From Halomonas piscis (GTDB lineage: Bacteria; Pseudomonadota; Gammaproteobacteria; Pseudomonadales; Halomonadaceae): a stretch of DNA of 64,000 nucleotides. Made by a program: the position numbers and the translations under genes. Of the stretch, positions 62,954 through 64,000 are shown in pieces. Location of the stretch: contig NZ_CP119391.1 of assembly GCF_031886125.1 (NCBI RefSeq), forward strand, positions 1,984,001 to 2,048,000, read 5' to 3'. The notes beneath the pieces are model-generated. The model made no database searches. It worked only from the letters and a program-made list of their open reading frames with translations, and was not told the DNA's origin. How positions within the stretch are numbered: the first letter of the stretch is position 1; the number at the start of each line of letters is the position of its first letter.

Positions 62954-64000
62954 TAGTGGGGTATTTCTGTGGTCGCCGCCTGACTGAGCGAGGATAAGAT
63001 CGTTCGCGTCGTTCAGGCAGGACGAAGGAAGGTGCCATGTCCAGCATCGACTGAACCACGCCGGGCACGCGTCCTGGCGAGACCCAGGGCAGGATCGTTA
63101 ACTCCTTGATGAGCCAGTGAGCAGCCTGATGGAAGCTGAGCTGATTGGGATGCACGGCATCCAGGCTATAGGCCATGCGAGCCATCTGGAAGCGGATCAG
63201 GTTATAGGCTAACAACGTGCCCCAGAGCTCCTGAAAGACCATCTCCGGGGTGCGGCTACGCAGTGTCAGGCGGTTACCCAGCAGAGATTGCTTCATTTCC
63301 CGGTAGCCCAGTTCGATTTCCCAGCGGTGGCTGTAGAGATCGACGATATCCGCCGCCGGAAAGCGCAGCGGGTCGGTCATCGAGGTCAGGATCTGCACTT
63401 CCTTGCCGTTCACCTTGCGGCGTAACAGCCGCGCCGTCATCGTCGGCGGCAAGGCTGGCCACTTCTTGCGCGCCTGAGGTGACGTCGACAGGGTCACCAG
63501 GCGATCCTGCCGGCCTAGTGAGCGCTCTTCCTGATACTGTGTTCCCTTCTTTAGAGGAATCAGCCAATGCCGCTGCTCGCCGGCGCTCTGCCAGGCATGC
63601 AGCAAACCCAGTGAGTAGAACCCACGATCAAACAGCGTCAGGGAGTGATCCGGGGTGCTGCCGATGAGCTGAGTGGTCAGCTCCATTTCACTGCTCGCGA
63701 CACTGTCGAAGGCGGATCCCGTCAGCAGGTGGCTGGTCAGCTCCATCTGGCACACCATGCGAATCTGCGGATAGCTCGCCTCCCCCTGAGCATTGCGCGT
63801 GCGCGCAAAGGCTGCCTGATTCTCGGGAGAGTCAGGAGTACGCCAGACCACACCATCAACGCCCAGTAACGTCAGACCACTCCAGTGGGGGTGAGGGGTC
63901 TGCTGATGCCACAGGGCCTGGGTCTGCTCGAAGACGCGCTTGACGGGCTCCACTCCAAGCCGTTGACGTGCCTGCACCACGGCACTGGGCGCGACGAAGG
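62943..64000 (-). CDS. IS4-family transposase, partial (N-terminus beyond the right edge; C-terminus altered by the IS5 insertion)
   Basis: About 350 residues are visible. DDE residues lie in [13 protein letters not shown] and [10 protein letters not shown], and the Y-(2)-R-(3)-E-(6)-K signature reads [15 protein letters not shown]. The IS5 element changes the last codons: instead of PTKKNASQR-stop, reconstructed by removing the IS5 element and one TA, the frame now ends PTRAC-stop inside the IS5 inverted repeat. This swaps seven terminal residues for three, so activity may be kept. The frame is open to the window edge. Confidence 0.9.
   Translation of the reverse strand, partial: FVAPSAVVQARQRLGVEPVKRVFEQTQALWHQQTPHPHWSGLTLLGVDGVVWRTPDSPENQAAFARTRNAQGEASYPQIRMVCQMELTSHLLTGSAFDSVASSEMELTTQLIGSTPDHSLTLFDRGFYSLGLLHAWQSAGEQRHWLIPLKKGTQYQEERSLGRQDRLVTLSTSPQARKKWPALPPTMTARLLRRKVNGKEVQILTSMTDPLRFPAADIVDLYSHRWEIELGYREMKQSLLGNRLTLRSRTPEMVFQELWGTLLAYNLIRFQMARMAYSLDAVHPNQLSFHQAAHWLIKELTILPWVSPGRVPGVVQSMLDMAPSFVLPERRERSYPRSVRRRPQKYPTRAC

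Larger units (their letters stand above)
62059..64000. mobile_element. IS4-family element (left end and most of its transposase), interrupted by an IS5-family element; runs off the right edge
   Basis: The left end, TAATGCCAGTCAGTTAACG at 62059, resembles the published IS4 terminal sequence TAATGCCGATCAGTTAAG. Its transposase lies leftward, its 3' end only a few bases from this end, as in IS4. An IS5-family element sits inside the last codons. The other end and target duplication are outside the window. Confidence 0.7.

Overview
The window looks like a chromosomal segment of a halophilic gammaproteobacterium of the Halomonadaceae (Halomonas or a close relative). This rests on the high GC of the core genes, a choX / betIBA osmoprotectant block, and the gene order leuC-leuD-leuB-asd-fimV-truA-trpF-trpB-trpA-accD-folC-dedD-cvpA-purF-metZ, which largely matches the Pseudomonas/Halomonas arrangement. 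The genus call is inference; no 16S rRNA is present.

Region 1 (1 to about 14,010) is the right part of a genomic island. It ends at a tyrosine integrase (12648-13937) beside the 3' end of the 4.5S RNA gene ffs and a tRNA-Met gene. From right to left it holds the integrase, a 1.3-kb AT-rich gene desert with two tandem 133-nt structured repeats, a helicase-like gene split into three pieces by an IS10-like and an IS3-like element (both with recognisable target duplications), a short WYL-type HTH regulator, and a compact operon. The operon encodes a leucine-rich-like protein, a small ORF, a MoxR-type AAA ATPase, a zinc-metallopeptidase/VWA-like protein and an alpha/beta hydrolase. The island is cut by the left edge inside a type I restriction-modification methylase (hsdM). 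The AAA/VWA operon and the repeats are the best candidates for something undescribed.

Region 2 (about 14,000-34,200) is GC-rich core: tRNA-Met and ffs, choX divergent from betI-betB-betA, a FadE-type acyl-CoA dehydrogenase behind a PsrA-like box, glpK with an SLC13-type permease, a long coiled-coil membrane protein, cobA, an aspartate/aromatic aminotransferase, an NCS2 permease, a MATE exporter, and a cytochrome b561-YceI pair.

Region 3 (34,200-62,000) is biosynthetic and housekeeping core. The long leftward run makes leucine (leuCDB), aspartate semialdehyde (asd), tryptophan (trpFBA), malonyl-CoA (accD), folylpolyglutamate (folC), the first purine intermediate (purF) and methionine (metZ), with fimV, truA, dedD and cvpA embedded. 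To its right are a LysR regulator coupled to a dicarboxylate/amino-acid symporter, a predicted methyltransferase, an unknown membrane protein, a YbeL-like zinc-ribbon protein, the overlapping leuS-lptE-holA run, and a PA2779/PA2778-like pair. The right edge (62,059-64,000) is an IS4-family element into which an IS5-family element has inserted.
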